From Roseateles oligotrophus (GTDB taxonomy: Bacteria > Pseudomonadota > Gammaproteobacteria > Burkholderiales > Burkholderiaceae_C): DNA of 64,000 nt. The translations under genes were made by a program, and so were the position numbers. Shown in pieces: positions 35,111 through 44,989 of this stretch. Below the pieces are notes generated by a model. The model saw only the letters and a program-made list of their open reading frames with translations. It had not been told where the DNA came from and searched no databases. Where the stretch lies: assembly GCF_025717515.1 (NCBI RefSeq), contig NZ_JAJIRN010000003.1:62001-126000 (forward strand). Reading direction: 5' to 3'. How positions within the stretch are numbered: the stretch's first letter is position 1; each line of letters starts with the position of its first letter.

Positions 35111-35491
35111 TCACATCGGCGACGGTGTCCCGGCCATCCGGTCGTACTTCAAGAAGTACTGCTTGGCCATGGCAATGAGTTGGTTTTCGGTCGGATGATC
35201 AACGGTCTCATAGCCGACGATGTGCTTGGCGGTTTGCGGGCGGTGCTTGTCGGCGTAATGCTTGAAGTCGGACTGCGCGGTCGATGAACCGACCACCAAG
35301 ACCTCCTCGATGCCGTTCAATGCATCGCAAACCTCGCCGAAAAATTCATGCTCGCTGCGCACCGCGCTGCCATGCTGCTTGGTGTGGTGGCTGTGGGCCT
35401 TGACCTTTTCGGCCTGCACATGGGCCTCGTCGAACTGCAAGACCTTGGCGCTTTGGTGATCGAGCCAGACAACCGCGTGAAACATACTCAT
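35111..35491 (-). CDS. eRF1 domain 3-like small protein (translational-machinery-type)
   Basis: A 126-residue protein with an eRF1/Pelota domain-3-like core: FHAVVWLDHQSAKVLQFD at the start, then VLVVGSSTAQSDFKHYADKH and IVGYETVDHPTENQLIAMAK. Short bacterial proteins of this kind are often labelled translational machinery protein; their function is not established. AAAGGA lies upstream of the ATG. It follows the DksA-like gene by 30 bp, so both share the promoter with the FNR/ANR-type box at 35974. Confidence 0.78.
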   Translation of the reverse strand: MSMFHAVVWLDHQSAKVLQFDEAHVQAEKVKAHSHHTKQHGSAVRSEHEFFGEVCDALNGIEEVLVVGSSTAQSDFKHYADKHRPQTAKHIVGYETVDHPTENQLIAMAKQYFLKYDRMAGTPSPM

Positions 35492-35521
35492 GAGTGAAAG
35501 TCCTTTCGGTGGGATGAAGAT

Positions 35522-35926
35522 TCAGAGCTTGTGTGAGGTGCCGCCATGCAAGCGCTCCTCGGCGGCTTGGCAAGTGATGCAACGCAAGGCCTCTGGATTG
35601 GCCTTCAAGCGATCGAAGGCAATCGCTTCACCGCAGTTGCTGCACAGGCCAAATTCCGGGCTGCGCAGACGTTGCAGCGCTTCATTGACTTGACGCAGGG
35701 CCTCCAGATTCGCATCGCTGCGAGCCAGATCCACCTCGCGATCGGTCGCATGGGCCTGCTCGCCATCGGCGTCTTGCAGCAGTTGCTCGCGGGCATGTTC
35801 AACCCGGCCTTGTGCGCCCAACTGGGTTTGCAACTCATGCTCAAGCGAACGCTGGCGCTGCAGCAATGTATCTTCCAGCATCGCTTGCTGGCCGGGGGTC
35901 AGGACTTGCGCTTGTTGATGTCTCAT
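35522..35926 (-). CDS. TraR/DksA-family zinc-finger protein
   Basis: A 134-residue protein with an N-terminal coiled coil (residues ~10-90) and a C-terminal four-cysteine zinc finger ([20 protein letters not shown], then RCITCQ). This is the DksA/TraR architecture for binding in the RNA polymerase secondary channel. The coiled-coil tip acidic pair typical of true DksA is not obvious, so it is probably a paralogue. The ATG has AAGGAG seven bases upstream. An FNR/ANR-type box is centred about 54 bp upstream of the start. Confidence 0.85.
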   Translation of the reverse strand: MRHQQAQVLTPGQQAMLEDTLLQRQRSLEHELQTQLGAQGRVEHAREQLLQDADGEQAHATDREVDLARSDANLEALRQVNEALQRLRSPEFGLCSNCGEAIAFDRLKANPEALRCITCQAAEERLHGGTSHKL

Positions 35927-35973
35927 CGAATCGCTCCTTGAATGAATGGTCGCACCAAGCCCTGTCCGCTCGA

Positions 35974-35987
35974 TTGACCTGCGTCAA
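35974..35987. promoter_or_regulatory. FNR/ANR-type binding site
   Basis: TTGACCTGCGTCAA is a perfectly symmetric TTGAC-N4-GTCAA, one step from the FNR consensus TTGAT-N4-ATCAA and close to ANR/DNR sites. It lies between the DksA-like gene (start 35926, minus) and queA (start 36058, plus). For the minus-strand operon a class II position (-41.5) would put the transcription start near 35939. Control by an oxygen-responsive CRP/FNR-family activator is therefore plausible. Confidence 0.6.
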
Positions 35988-36057
35988 AAAGCCCGCATGG
36001 GAAAATGCTGCCTTCTTCCTTTCTGTTTGGCACGGGTCCGTCCGGCCCTCAACTTTC

Positions 36058-37122
36058 ATGCAATCCTCAACTTCTTCAGTCCACAGCGTCAGCGACTTCG
36101 ATTTCGACCTGCCGCCCGAGTTGATCGCCCAGCATCCCGCAGCGGAGCGCAGCGGCTCACGCCTCCTGGATGGCCGCAGTCAGCCGCCGGTGGACCGCAT
36201 CTTTTACGAGTTACCTGAACTGCTGAAGGCCGGCGATCTGCTGGTCTTCAACAACACCAAGGTGATCAAGGCGCGGCTTTACGGCGCCAAGATGTCGGGC
36301 GGCGCCGTCGAGGCGCTGGTGGAACGAGTCCACCCCGGAACCTTGGAAGTCTGGGCCCATCTGCGCGCCAGCAAGAGCCCGAAGCCCGGCAGTTTCGTGC
36401 GCTTCAATGACGCGTTTGACGCCGAGGTGCTGGGCCGCTGCGGCCCCGACAACGGCATGTTCCATCTGCGCTTCCCCAGCTATCCGTTTGCGCTGCTGGA
36501 ACTGCATGGTCATGTGCCGCTGCCGCCCTATATCGAGCATGCCGACGAGGCCGACGATGTGCGGCGGTACCAGACGGTGTTTGCCAAAGAGCCCGGCGCG
36601 GTGGCCGCGCCGACCGCCGCCTTGCATTTTGATGAGGCCTTGTTGGCACGCTTGAGCGAGCAGGGCGTCGCGACCGCTCATGTCACCTTGCATGTCGGCG
36701 CCGGCACCTTTCAGCCGGTGCGGGTGGAAAAGCTCGATGAGCACAAGATGCACAGCGAATGGTTCGAGGTAACGGCCGAGACGGTCGCGGCGATCGCGGC
36801 GTGCAAGGCGCGGGGCGGGCGGGTGGTGGCGGTCGGCACGACCACGCTGCGAGCGCTGGAGTCGGCTGCGCTGGGCGGCGAGTTGCAGGCCGGTGCGCGC
36901 GAGACGGCGATCTTCATCACGCCGGGTTTCCAGTTCCGCGTCGTTGATTTGCTCGTCACCAACTTTCATTTACCCAAGAGCACGCTGATGATGTTGGTCA
37001 GCGCTTTTGCCGGATATGCGCCCATCATGGCGCTGTATCGCCATGCCATCGCGGCCGAATACCGATTTTTCAGCTATGGCGACGCGATGCTGCTGCAGTT
37101 GCAGCCGCAAGCGCCGCGATAA
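36058..37122 (+). CDS. queA: S-adenosylmethionine:tRNA ribosyltransferase-isomerase
   Basis: A 354-residue QueA, which transfers the ribose of S-adenosylmethionine to 7-aminomethyl-7-deazaguanine in tRNA to make epoxyqueuosine. Conserved segments are [51 protein letters not shown] and [20 protein letters not shown]. The ATG at 36058 gives the family N-terminus; upstream in-frame sequence runs through the promoter region. The next queuosine enzyme, Tgt, is encoded 17 kb away at 53930 and not in the same operon. Confidence 0.96.
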   Translation: MQSSTSSVHSVSDFDFDLPPELIAQHPAAERSGSRLLDGRSQPPVDRIFYELPELLKAGDLLVFNNTKVIKARLYGAKMSGGAVEALVERVHPGTLEVWAHLRASKSPKPGSFVRFNDAFDAEVLGRCGPDNGMFHLRFPSYPFALLELHGHVPLPPYIEHADEADDVRRYQTVFAKEPGAVAAPTAALHFDEALLARLSEQGVATAHVTLHVGAGTFQPVRVEKLDEHKMHSEWFEVTAETVAAIAACKARGGRVVAVGTTTLRALESAALGGELQAGARETAIFITPGFQFRVVDLLVTNFHLPKSTLMMLVSAFAGYAPIMALYRHAIAAEYRFFSYGDAMLLQLQPQAPR

Positions 37123-37161
37123 TGCCACGAGTTTTGTTCCCCTTTGCCTGGAGTCCTGACC

Positions 37162-38349
37162 ATGTTTCACCACGTTGACGCCTATGCCGGCGACCCTATC
37201 CTGAGCCTCAACGAGGCTTTCCAGAAAGATACCCGTCCGGGCAAGATCAATCTGTCGATCGGGATCTACTTTGACGACAACGGCAAGATTCCGATGCTGG
37301 ATTCGGTCCGCAAGGCCGAGTTGCAGGTGGTGGCCGAGGCCGGCGCTCGCCCTTATCTGCCGATGGAAGGCGCGGCCAATTTCCGCTCGGCTGTGCAAGC
37401 GCTGCTGTTCGGTGAGAACAATCCGGTGCGTGAGCGCACGGTGACGATCCAGAGCGTCGGCTCCAGCGGCGGCCTGAAAGTCGGTGCCGATTTCATCAAG
37501 CGCTACTTCCCCGACAGCGCCATCTATGTGTCCGACCCGACCTGGGACAACCACCGCGCGGTGTTCGAGGGCTCGAACATCGAGGTCAAGACCTATCCTT
37601 ACTACGACGCGGCCACCGGTGGCGTGCGTTTTGCCGACATGCTGGCCGCCATCAAGGCCTTGCCGCCCAAGAGCGTGGTCCTGATGCACGCCTGCTGCCA
37701 CAACCCGACCGGTGTTGACCTGACCCCGCTGCAATGGGATGAGCTGATCCCGGTCTTGAAGGAGCGCGACTTGCTGCCCTTCCTGGACCTGGCCTATCAA
37801 GGCTATGGCGACGGCATTGATGAGGACGCCTTCGCGATCCGCGCAATGGCCGATGCGGGCCTGAGCTTCTTCGTTGCCAACAGCTTCTCCAAGAGCATGA
37901 GCTTGTACGGCGAGCGTTGCGGTGCCTTGAGCGTGGTGTGCCCGAACGCGGCGCAGGCGGTCAATGTGCTGGGGCAGCTGAAGTTCCTGATCCGTCGCAA
38001 CTACTCGAACCCGCCGATGCATGGTGGCCAGCTGGTCGCTCGCGTGCTGACCGACCCGGCCCTGCGCTCGCAGTGGGAAGGTGAAGTCAACGAGATGCGC
38101 CAGCGCATTCATGAAATGCGCAATGCCTTGTACGAGGTGCTCAGCGCCAAGTTGCCGGGTCGCAATTTCGACTACTTCCTGACTCAGCGCGGCATGTTCA
38201 GCTACACCGGTTTGAGCGCCGCTCAGGTGGATCGCTTGAAGGAAGAGTTCGCCGTCTATCTGGTCCGTTCGGGCCGGATGTGCGTCGCTGGCTTGAACAG
38301 CAAGAACGTTGAGGCCACGGCTGCTGCGATGGCGGCCGTGCTCGCCTGA
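37162..38349 (+). CDS. tyrB: Aromatic-amino-acid/aspartate aminotransferase (class I)
   Basis: A 395-residue PLP enzyme of the AspC/TyrB group. The N-terminus [20 protein letters not shown] is typical. [24 protein letters not shown] and the PLP-lysine segment [15 protein letters not shown] follow. The ATG at 37162 has GGAG nine bases upstream. It probably makes tyrosine, phenylalanine and aspartate by transamination; TyrB rather than AspC is a guess from the [12 protein letters not shown] segment. It is 39 bp after queA, and the next gene's frame overlaps its stop. Confidence 0.9.
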   Translation: MFHHVDAYAGDPILSLNEAFQKDTRPGKINLSIGIYFDDNGKIPMLDSVRKAELQVVAEAGARPYLPMEGAANFRSAVQALLFGENNPVRERTVTIQSVGSSGGLKVGADFIKRYFPDSAIYVSDPTWDNHRAVFEGSNIEVKTYPYYDAATGGVRFADMLAAIKALPPKSVVLMHACCHNPTGVDLTPLQWDELIPVLKERDLLPFLDLAYQGYGDGIDEDAFAIRAMADAGLSFFVANSFSKSMSLYGERCGALSVVCPNAAQAVNVLGQLKFLIRRNYSNPPMHGGQLVARVLTDPALRSQWEGEVNEMRQRIHEMRNALYEVLSAKLPGRNFDYFLTQRGMFSYTGLSAAQVDRLKEEFAVYLVRSGRMCVAGLNSKNVEATAAAMAAVLA

Positions 38350-38441
38350 AGCCAGTTGTCTCCAGCGCGGGCGACTGGCTGCCCTCGCAGCTAGATCAGC
38401 TCGACGCGCATCTGGCCGCCTCCGAAGCGCGTCTGCTCGAC

Positions 38442-39242
38442 GTGACGCCGGGGGCCGAGAAGCAGATCGTCTGGGGCCGCGCCGGCCGGGTGCGGGCGCC
38501 CTGGGCGGTGGTCTATCTGCATGGCTTCACCGCCACGCGGCAAGAGATGGCACCGTTGCCCGAGTTGCTGGCCCAAAGCCTGGGCGGCCATGTCTTCTAC
38601 ACCCGCCTCACCGGCCATGGCCGGCCCGGCGCGGCGATGGCCGGCATGTCGGTCGCTCAATGGCAGGCCGACGCGCTAGAGGCGCTGGCGCTGGGCCAGA
38701 AGCTGGGCGAACGAGTGCTGGTGATGGGCACCTCGACGGGGGCCACGCTGGCTGCTTGGGCCGCCCTGCAGCCGCAGGGGCGTGATGTGGCGGCCTGGGT
38801 CCTGGTGTCGCCCAACTTCGGGCCCAAAGACAGATTTGCCGCCCTGATCAATTGGTCATGGGGTCGCGCCTTGATCCATTGGGTGCACGGTGGCGTCATG
38901 CGTTACAAGCCCGGCAACGAGACCAAGGCGCGTTTCTGGACGCATGAATACCCGACCTCGGCGCTGGACCCGATGATGTCGCTGGTGAATCAGGTGCGCG
39001 CCAGCCCGCTGGAGGCCGTCAAGGCGCCGCTGCTGATGCTGCTGTCGCCGCGTGACAGCGTCATCAACGTGACCCTCGCGCGGGCGGCTTTCAAGCGTTT
39101 CGGCAGTGCGATCAAATGCCTGATCGAGGTCGATTACAGCGAAAGCGCGGGCCAGCATGTGTTGGCCGGCGACATCGAGGCGCCCAAGGCCACCGCGACC
39201 ATGGTGGCGCAGGTGCTGGCCTTTGTGCAAAGCTTGAAATAG
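38442..39242 (+). CDS. Alpha/beta hydrolase (start possibly further upstream)
   Basis: A hydrolase with HG oxyanion segment VVYLHGFTATRQE, nucleophile elbow GTSTGAT, acid segment LLSPRDSVIN and catalytic His in SAGQHVLAGD. The substrate is unknown. The given start, GTG 38442, is the only ATG/GTG/TTG in the frame, but the frame stays open to 38313. Upstream codons encode a plausible helical N-terminus (DWLPSQLDQLDAHLAASEAR). The only other candidate start is CTG 38346, overlapping the aminotransferase stop as CTGA. The true protein is therefore perhaps 298 residues instead of 266. Confidence 0.82.
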   Translation: MTPGAEKQIVWGRAGRVRAPWAVVYLHGFTATRQEMAPLPELLAQSLGGHVFYTRLTGHGRPGAAMAGMSVAQWQADALEALALGQKLGERVLVMGTSTGATLAAWAALQPQGRDVAAWVLVSPNFGPKDRFAALINWSWGRALIHWVHGGVMRYKPGNETKARFWTHEYPTSALDPMMSLVNQVRASPLEAVKAPLLMLLSPRDSVINVTLARAAFKRFGSAIKCLIEVDYSESAGQHVLAGDIEAPKATATMVAQVLAFVQSLK

Positions 39243-39246
39243 ATCC

Positions 39247-40689
39247 ATGGGTTCGAGCTTGCGTTTGCGAATTCTCTGTGTGGGCGCCTTGCTGGCCAAC
39301 TGCGCCGCTCTTGCCATGCCGCCCTTGCGCTTGCCTGCCGAAGTGAGACTGGCGTTGGCCAAGGCGGGCCTGCCCGAATCGGCCATGGCCGTGCATGCCT
39401 TCCCCTTGCAGCAAGCGGCGCAGATTTTGAGTGTGCGTGGGCAAGAGGCGATCTCGGTCGGCTCGGCGATGAAGTTGGTCACCGCCGTGGTGGCCATGGA
39501 TCGGCTCGGGGCCGCCTCACGCGGGCGCACCGATCTGTTGGTGGACGGCAACCAGACGGGAGATGTGCTGAACGGCTCGCTCTATCTGCGTGGCGGCGCC
39601 GACGCCGAGTTGGACTGGGGCGTGCTGTGGCAAATGCTGCGGGTCTTGCGCGAGCAGCAAGGGCTGCGCGAAATCCAGGGCGGCCTGGTGGTCGACCGCA
39701 CCTTGTTCAGCCCGGCTCGGCCCGAGCTCGGCGTGCCGGCCTTCGACGAGTCACCCGAGTGGCCGTACAACGTCATCCCCGATGCCTTGCATCTGAACGG
39801 CAGCCTGCTCGGCTACACGCTGAGATCCGACGCTAGCTCGGTCAGCGCCAAGTCCAGCCCGGCCTGGCCCGGCATAGGGCTGGATGTCAGCGGCATGACT
39901 TTGGTTGATAGACCCTGCGTCGACTGGGAGCAGGGTTGGCGCTTGCCCATGGTGCGCCAAGACGGCAGCGGCGCGACGATCGAATTGAAGGGCGAGTTCC
40001 CGCGTCATTGCGAGCAGCGACCGAAGCTGAATTTGCTCGACCGTCAATGGCTGAGCACCCAGGCCGTACGGCAGATTTGGGCCGAGCTGGGTGGCAGCAT
40101 GGGCCCGGCCAACCTGGAGGGCGCCACACCTGTTGACGCCCGCCTATTGGCCAGTCATCAAGACCGGCCGCTGGGCGAGTTGCTGCGTGCTGCGCTCAAG
40201 CAGTCTGACAACCCGCTCAGCCGTTTGGTTTTTCTGCGCCTGGGTGCCGCGGTGGCCGAGCCGGGCGAGGCGACGCAGGCGGCCGCCGCGCGCGCGGTGA
40301 GCGAATGGTTTGCGGCCAAACACATCGACAGCGAGGGGCTGGTGCTGGACAACGGCGCGGGCCTGTCGCGCAGCGAGCGCATCAAGCCGGCGCAACTGGC
40401 CGCCTTGCTGGCTGCGGCCTGGGATGGCCCTCTGGCGCCCGAGCTGCTCAGCGGCCTGCCCTTGGCTGGTGTCGATGGCACGCTGACGCGGCGTTTCAAG
40501 GGCGGGCCGGCGGAGGGGCGAGCGCGGCTTAAGACCGGCACGCTCCGCGACGTCAAGGCCTTGGCAGGCTATGTTTACGACCGCCGACGACGGCCCTGGG
40601 TGTTGGTGGTCGCCGTCAACCATGCGGAGGCCGCCAAGGGGCGAGCGGCGATGGATGCCTTGGTCGAATGGCTGGCCAGTAGGCGCTAA
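39247..40689 (+). CDS. dacB: D-alanyl-D-alanine carboxypeptidase/endopeptidase, PBP4 (DacB) family
   Basis: A 480-residue S13-family penicillin-binding protein acting on periplasmic peptidoglycan. A signal peptide (LRILCVGALLANCAALA) is followed by the SxxK motif SAMK at 73-76, the SxN motif SDN in LKQSDNPLSRLVF, and KTG in LKTGTLRDVKALAGYV. The insertion between SxxK and SxN is large, as in Escherichia coli DacB. It starts 4 bp after the hydrolase stop, so it is co-transcribed with it. Confidence 0.94.
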   Translation: MGSSLRLRILCVGALLANCAALAMPPLRLPAEVRLALAKAGLPESAMAVHAFPLQQAAQILSVRGQEAISVGSAMKLVTAVVAMDRLGAASRGRTDLLVDGNQTGDVLNGSLYLRGGADAELDWGVLWQMLRVLREQQGLREIQGGLVVDRTLFSPARPELGVPAFDESPEWPYNVIPDALHLNGSLLGYTLRSDASSVSAKSSPAWPGIGLDVSGMTLVDRPCVDWEQGWRLPMVRQDGSGATIELKGEFPRHCEQRPKLNLLDRQWLSTQAVRQIWAELGGSMGPANLEGATPVDARLLASHQDRPLGELLRAALKQSDNPLSRLVFLRLGAAVAEPGEATQAAAARAVSEWFAAKHIDSEGLVLDNGAGLSRSERIKPAQLAALLAAAWDGPLAPELLSGLPLAGVDGTLTRRFKGGPAEGRARLKTGTLRDVKALAGYVYDRRRRPWVLVVAVNHAEAAKGRAAMDALVEWLASRR

Positions 40690-40720
40690 CTGCCGGTCAT
40701 AGCGGCGCCAGCAAGGTGGG

Positions 40721-41779
40721 TCAATCATCGTCCCTAAAGCGCTCGCGAATCTCTAAAACCTCGGGCCAAAGCTCAAAGAAGACCGCCACACAGGCCGGGT
40801 CGAAATGGCTGCCGGACTGGGACCGGATATGGGTCGCGGCATCCTCCAGCGTCCAGGCCGACTTATACGGCCGTGCCGAGGTCAGCGCGTCGAAGACATC
40901 GGCCACCGCCACGATGCGGCAGAAGATTGGAATCGCTTCGCCGACGAGGCCGCCCGGATAGCCGCTGCCGTCAAACTTCTCGTGATGACCGAGCGCGATT
41001 GACGCGCCGGTCTGCAGGATGCTGGAGCTGCTTTCCTTCAAAATTTCATAGCCATAGGCCGCATGCTGCTTCATCGTGTCGAATTCGGCCGGTGTCAGGC
41101 GGCCCGGCTTGAGCAGGATGCTGTCGCTGATACCAACCTTGCCGATGTCATGCAGCGGTGCCGCCTGCAATAGCAACTCTTGTTCGCCCTCGCTCAGGCC
41201 CAGGCCACGCGCAATCAGCTGCGAGTAATGCGCCATGCGCAAGATATGCGCGCCGGTCTCGGGGTCGCGGTATTCGGCCGCCTTGGCCAGACGGATCACC
41301 GTCTCGCGCTCGCGCTCGACGATCTTGGCGGTGGCCAGCCGCACCTCGTCGGCCAGCCAGGCGGCGCGGTCGTCCAACTTGCGGCGCATTTCACTCAAGG
41401 CCAGCAGATTGCTGCAGCGTGCCAGAAATTCGACCTTGTCGATCGGCTTGGTCAGGAAGTCCGAAGCACCTGCATTGAGGGCTCGGTAGCGCACCGGCTT
41501 TTGGTCATTGGCGGTGATCATCAAAATCGGCACGCCGTCTTTGCCCGCCGTCGCCCGAAGGCGCTCGATGAATTGCACACCGTCGAGTTCGGGCATCATG
41601 TAGTCGACGATGATCAGATCCGGTGCGTGCTGCTGGGCCCAGGCTAGGCCCTCGGTGGCGGAGGCCATGCTTTTGGCCTCGATATCGCCGAGCTTGAGCA
41701 CCAGCGCCTCGAACAGGGCGAGGTTGATTTCGCTGTCGTCAACGATCAGGACTTGCCGCTTGATTCGACCATTGCTCAT
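40721..41779 (-). CDS. Response regulator with HD-GYP phosphodiesterase domain (RpfG-type)
   Basis: A 352-residue two-domain regulator. The receiver domain (residues ~8-125) has acidic pocket VDD and phosphoacceptor Asp59 in IIVDYMMPELDG. A linker helix is followed by an HD-GYP domain with LHDIGKVG near 213 and HHEKFDGSGYPGGL near 270. HD-GYP domains degrade cyclic-di-GMP. It follows the hybrid kinase gene by one base pair, so the kinase upstream is its likely phosphodonor. Confidence 0.94.
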   Translation of the reverse strand: MSNGRIKRQVLIVDDSEINLALFEALVLKLGDIEAKSMASATEGLAWAQQHAPDLIIVDYMMPELDGVQFIERLRATAGKDGVPILMITANDQKPVRYRALNAGASDFLTKPIDKVEFLARCSNLLALSEMRRKLDDRAAWLADEVRLATAKIVERERETVIRLAKAAEYRDPETGAHILRMAHYSQLIARGLGLSEGEQELLLQAAPLHDIGKVGISDSILLKPGRLTPAEFDTMKQHAAYGYEILKESSSSILQTGASIALGHHEKFDGSGYPGGLVGEAIPIFCRIVAVADVFDALTSARPYKSAWTLEDAATHIRSQSGSHFDPACVAVFFELWPEVLEIRERFRDDD

Positions 41780-41780
41780 G

Positions 41781-44700
41781 TCAGCCCCGCTCTATATGGT
41801 GATTGGCCAGCGCCTGCAAAAGCAAAGACACCTGGATGCCGAGCCCCTCGATGAGTTCGGCCATATCGTCCAGGCGACCCAGCTCGGCGTCGCCCTCGAT
41901 TTGGTGGGCCAAGGCGGCCGCTGGGCGGGCACCGAACATGCCCAGCGTACCCTTCAAGGCGTGGCCACTATGCAGCAGGGTTTCCAGCTCGCCTGCGAGC
42001 AAGGCGACGCGCAACTTTTCCAGCTCCAGCGGCCAGCGCCGCACAAAGATCGTGCTGACGATGGCAATCACCTCTTGGTCGACCTCGCGGAGCGCCGCTG
42101 CGTAATCGAATTCCGTCATTGCTGCGATGGGCGGTGGCGCGGGTGCCGGCGCCGGCTGGGTCGAGGCGGCGCCGGCCAAGGCGGGCAGGTAGCGCTGTAC
42201 CATCAGCTGAAAGGCCTTGACGTCAAAGGGCTTGGAAAGGTAGTCGTCCATGCCGGCGGCGAGGCAGAGGTCGCGGTCGGCCGAAGTGGCCCGCGCCGTC
42301 ATCGCCAGGATGGGCGTGCGCGCCTGCCCCGGCGGCTCGCTGGCACGAAAGCGTCGGGTCGCCTCAAGCCCGTCCAGCACCGGCATCATCATGTCCATCA
42401 AGACCAGATCGAAGCGCCGCTGCGCAAGCAGATCCAAGGCCTGCTGGCCGTTCTCGGCCAAGCTGACGCGGTGGCCGCTGCGGTGCAGCAAGGCCATCGC
42501 CAGCTGTTGATTGACCGGATGGTCCTCGACCAATAGCACCTCCAGGCCGCTTCCTTCTTGGGAGTCGGCAGCCGTCGGAACGAAGCCCGCCACGGCGCTG
42601 GCCGCGTCGGTGCTGACGCCATTCGGCAGCGGAGCCAAGGTGAAGGGCAGGGCAAAGTGAAAGCTGCTGCCTCGGCCGACCACGCTGTCGACCCAGATCG
42701 TGCCGCCCAGCGCTTCGACCAGCCGCGAGGAAATCGTCAGCCCCAGGCCGGTGCCTCCAAAGCGTCGGGTGATCGAGCTGTCTTGCTGCGCGAAGGCATC
42801 GAAAATCGAATTCAGGTTTTCCGCCGGGATGCCAATGCCGGTGTCACGGATGGTGAACAAGATGCTGGGCGCATCGGCAGTGCCGGCGGCCAGGCTGAGT
42901 TCCAGCGCCACTTCGCCATGGGCGGTGAACTTGATCGCATTGCCGATCAAATTGATCAGAATCTGCCGCAGCCGGCCCGGATCACCGAGCAATGTCTGCG
43001 CCGGCAGATCCGGCGCCAGCCTGCACAGGAGCTCAAGCCCCTTGTCGTTGGCGCGCAAGGCCAGCGGCTTGAGAGTGTCCTCGACGGCGGCCTCGAGATC
43101 AAAGGCAATCGACTCGATCTGCAGCTTGCCGGCCTCGATCTTGGAGAAGTCCAGGATGTCGTTGATGACCCGCAGCAAGGCTTCGGAGGAGTCCCTGACC
43201 ACCAGCAGATGGCCGCGCTGCTCGGCGTCGACCGCATCGTCCAGCGCCAACTCGGTCATGCCGATGATGCCGTTCATCGGGGTGCGGATTTCGTGACTCA
43301 TATTGGCCAGAAAATCGCTCTTGGCCCGGTTGGCGGCCTCGGCCCCTTCCTTGGCCCGGCGCAGTTCTTCGGAGACCCGTTTGGCCTCGCTGATGTCGGT
43401 CAGGTAGCCGTTCCAGACCAGGCCGCCATCGGCGGTTGGCTTGGGCTGCACCTCGCCATGCACCCAGACTTGCGCACCGCTGTGTTTGTGGCGCAGGCGA
43501 AAATCTACCGTCAACGCCTCCAAACTGCGCGCCGATTTGGCAAAGGCTTCGATCAATTCGGGGCCATCACGAGGGTCCACCTGGGCCACCAAGACTTGGG
43601 CGTCTTTGACGACATCGTCCGGCGCAATGCCGCAGATGCGCTCCAGCGCCGGGCTGCAAAAAGGAATCGAGCGCCAACCCGCAGCCGAGCTATAGGCCTG
43701 AAACACCGCCACCGGAATGCTCTCGGTGATGTCCTTCAGACGCGCGCCGGCCTCCTTCAGCAGCGTGACGTCTTGCCAGATGCCGCTGTAGACGACCGAG
43801 CCGTCTGCGGCCAGATCCGGCTCGGGCCGCGTTTCGGAGCGCACCCAGCGCTGCACGCCGTCGGGCCGAATGATTCTGTAGTCATCGCGCCAATGGCTGC
43901 GCGAACGGGCGGCGCTCAGCACGCCCTGGACGCAGCGCTCGCGGAACTCCGGGGCGATTTGTGCCACCACAATGCTGCCGTCGGCCAGCAGTGCTTCGGG
44001 TTCCAGGCCCAGCACCTCCTTCAGCCTGTCGCTGACATAGCTGAATTGGATGCGGTTTGTTTGCAGGTTGACCTGGCAGCGATAGAGCACACCGGGCACT
44101 GTGTTGGTGATGTGGCGCAGCCGGGCTTCGCCGGCCTTGACGGCCGCCTCCATGTTTTTGCGCTCGGTGATCTCGGTGCGGATGGCGATGTACTGCTCCG
44201 GCACGCCGGTTTTGCCCTTCAGCGGCACGATGGTCGCTTGCACCCAGTACAGCGGCCCTGCCTTGGCGCGGTTGCAGACATCGCCATGCCAAACCCGGCC
44301 CGCGGTGATGGTGGCCCAGAGATCGGCGAAGAAGGCGTCCGAGTGCAGACCCGAGCTGATCATGCGGTGGTTCTTGCCTAACAACTCCTCTCGGCGGTAA
44401 CCGCTGATCTGGCAGAACTTGTCGTTGACGTAGGTAATCTCGCCGGCCAGGTTGGTGATGCTGACGATGCCATGCTGGTCAAGCGCGAACTTCTGGTCCG
44501 CCAACTCATCCAGGGCGAGCTGCAAACTTTGCTGGCTGTCCTCGCGCTGGCGCACCAGCTCCGACATCAGCTGCGACAGCGCCTCCAGATCGTTGTCATC
44601 ATGCAGCGCCGGCAGGGCGGTGCCGGTCGATTGCAACAGGCCTTGCGCGGTGGCTCGCAGCGATTCAATCGCGCGTGTGCGGCTGGCCAACTCCTTGCGA

Positions 44701-44957
44701 ATGCGATCAAACGTGCCGCTTAACTCGACCGAGCTGAGCTCCAGGCTGCGGGTCTTCAGATCGAGGTCACGGTCGCTTTGCTCATAGGCACCGTCAACGC
44801 GTTCGAACAGCGCGCCCAGGCCGAGCAAAAATCTGGCCGCCGCCGGCGACAGCTCGGGCCGCTCCGCCAATTCGGCCAACTCTGCCAGCAGCGCGGGCAA
44901 TTGCTGCTCGTCACTACCCAGCAGGCGTTTGATCTGGCGGGACAGGAGCTTGTGCAT
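41781..44957 (-). CDS. Hybrid sensor histidine kinase with multiple PAS domains, receiver and HPt
   Basis: A 1058-residue kinase. An N-terminal helical domain (residues 1-170) is followed by about three PAS/PAC domains (~180-540). The HisKA domain has [20 protein letters not shown] near residue 553. HATPase_c follows, then a receiver ([12 protein letters not shown] near 855) and an HPt domain ([18 protein letters not shown] near 995). The ATG at 44957 replaces an upstream in-frame start that would add 29 unrelated residues. There is no membrane helix, so sensing is cytoplasmic. The full phosphorelay set (H1-D1-H2) can pass phosphate to the HD-GYP regulator 1 bp downstream. The FIST protein upstream is a probable input. 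Confidence 0.93.
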   Translation of the reverse strand: MHKLLSRQIKRLLGSDEQQLPALLAELAELAERPELSPAAARFLLGLGALFERVDGAYEQSDRDLDLKTRSLELSSVELSGTFDRIRKELASRTRAIESLRATAQGLLQSTGTALPALHDDNDLEALSQLMSELVRQREDSQQSLQLALDELADQKFALDQHGIVSITNLAGEITYVNDKFCQISGYRREELLGKNHRMISSGLHSDAFFADLWATITAGRVWHGDVCNRAKAGPLYWVQATIVPLKGKTGVPEQYIAIRTEITERKNMEAAVKAGEARLRHITNTVPGVLYRCQVNLQTNRIQFSYVSDRLKEVLGLEPEALLADGSIVVAQIAPEFRERCVQGVLSAARSRSHWRDDYRIIRPDGVQRWVRSETRPEPDLAADGSVVYSGIWQDVTLLKEAGARLKDITESIPVAVFQAYSSAAGWRSIPFCSPALERICGIAPDDVVKDAQVLVAQVDPRDGPELIEAFAKSARSLEALTVDFRLRHKHSGAQVWVHGEVQPKPTADGGLVWNGYLTDISEAKRVSEELRRAKEGAEAANRAKSDFLANMSHEIRTPMNGIIGMTELALDDAVDAEQRGHLLVVRDSSEALLRVINDILDFSKIEAGKLQIESIAFDLEAAVEDTLKPLALRANDKGLELLCRLAPDLPAQTLLGDPGRLRQILINLIGNAIKFTAHGEVALELSLAAGTADAPSILFTIRDTGIGIPAENLNSIFDAFAQQDSSITRRFGGTGLGLTISSRLVEALGGTIWVDSVVGRGSSFHFALPFTLAPLPNGVSTDAASAVAGFVPTAADSQEGSGLEVLLVEDHPVNQQLAMALLHRSGHRVSLAENGQQALDLLAQRRFDLVLMDMMMPVLDGLEATRRFRASEPPGQARTPILAMTARATSADRDLCLAAGMDDYLSKPFDVKAFQLMVQRYLPALAGAASTQPAPAPAPPPIAAMTEFDYAAALREVDQEVIAIVSTIFVRRWPLELEKLRVALLAGELETLLHSGHALKGTLGMFGARPAAALAHQIEGDAELGRLDDMAELIEGLGIQVSLLLQALANHHIERG

Positions 44958-44989
44958 CGTCGCTTGTGCTGCAGGCTTGAAATTCGGCT

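Noticed and set aside
42558-44381. A 607-residue open frame on the plus strand opposite the hybrid kinase
   Set aside because: Same composition artefact; the minus strand encodes an unmistakable PAS/HisKA/HATPase protein.
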